The translations under genes and the position numbers were made by a program. Shown here piece after piece: positions 5,661 through 5,786 of a DNA stretch of 5,786 nt (its first letter is position 1; each line of letters starts with the position of its first letter). Origin of the DNA: Rhodoferax sp. (GTDB lineage Bacteria > Pseudomonadota > Gammaproteobacteria > Burkholderiales > Burkholderiaceae_C); contig JAEMRG010000093.1 of the NCBI GenBank assembly GCA_016463455.1, forward strand, positions 1 through 5,786. Reading direction: 5' to 3'. The notes under the pieces are model-generated. The model did no database searches. It worked only from the letters and a program-made list of their open reading frames with translations, and was not told where the DNA came from.

Positions 5661-5786
5661 GCCTGGCGCCCGACACCGGTGTTCGCCTGGCTGCCGCCAG
5701 CGCGCAAGACCTGCCCGCACTGCAAGCCCTGATCTTTGACCACGGCGCCAATATCTGGAACTACCTGCCCGAAGACGGCATCCGCG
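5657..5786 (+). CDS. Probable GNAT-family N-acetyltransferase (3' end missing)
   Basis: Only the first 43 residues are visible, open to the window edge. The ATG at 5657 overlaps the preceding stop as ATGA, with AGG at 5651-5653 a short 3 bases upstream. The stretch VRLAAASAQDLPALQAL (residues 9-25) looks like the opening beta strand and helix of GNAT proteins, where a start of this kind (strand, then a D-x-P-A-L helix) is common. The acetyl-CoA-binding motif A would lie outside the window, so the family call rests on the N-terminus alone. The later residues IWNYLPEDGIR fit a substrate-side loop in such proteins but are not diagnostic. Substrate unknown. Confidence 0.55.
   Translation, partial: MSLAPDTGVRLAAASAQDLPALQALIFDHGANIWNYLPEDGIR

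Noticed and set aside
1..5786. CRISPR arrays, tRNA or rRNA genes, insertion sequences
   Set aside because: No regularly spaced repeats, tRNA-like cloverleaf or CCA-ended segment, transposase-like frame or flanking target duplication was seen.

Overview
The window is GC-rich, densely packed chromosomal DNA. The protein sequences look like those of a betaproteobacterium of the order Burkholderiales, probably near Comamonadaceae. This rests on recalled family resemblance: glutamyl-tRNA reductase starting MAVWALGINH and release factor 1 starting MKPFLR. No database search was possible. Most of the window is ordinary housekeeping sequence.

Left part (1-1287, + strand): the 3' three quarters of a long-form (actinobacterial/yeast-type) 2-isopropylmalate synthase, leuA, the first committed step of leucine synthesis. 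It is followed by a 178-base gap, AT-rich at its right end. That gap carries two tandem TTGACA hexamers inside a nested inverted repeat. It drives a two-gene type II toxin-antitoxin operon (1466-2028): a MazE/AbrB-like antitoxin and a MazF/PemK endoribonuclease, overlapping by 7 bases.

Central and right part (2025-5337, - strand): the classic hemA-prfA-prmC cluster, also known from E. coli, transcribed right to left. hemA makes glutamate-1-semialdehyde for tetrapyrroles, prfA is peptide chain release factor 1, and prmC methylates the GGQ glutamine of release factors. prfA and prmC share one base (TGATG). hemA and prfA are separated by 113 bases rich in inverted and direct repeats. The last bases of prmC overlap the last bases of mazF tail to tail (CTAA), leaving no room for a terminator between them.

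Right end (5382-5786, + strand): divergent from hemA, a 92-residue protein with three predicted membrane spans is joined through an ATGA overlap to the start of a probable GNAT-type acetyltransferase that runs off the window. The 44-base hemA/membrane-gene gap holds closely overlapping divergent promoter elements. The hemA one sits so close to the ATG that hemA may be translated from an almost leaderless mRNA.

The points most worth a second look are the mazEF operator/promoter architecture, the possible leaderless hemA with overlapping divergent promoters, and the tail-to-tail stop overlap of mazF and prmC. I see no clearly new multi-gene system.
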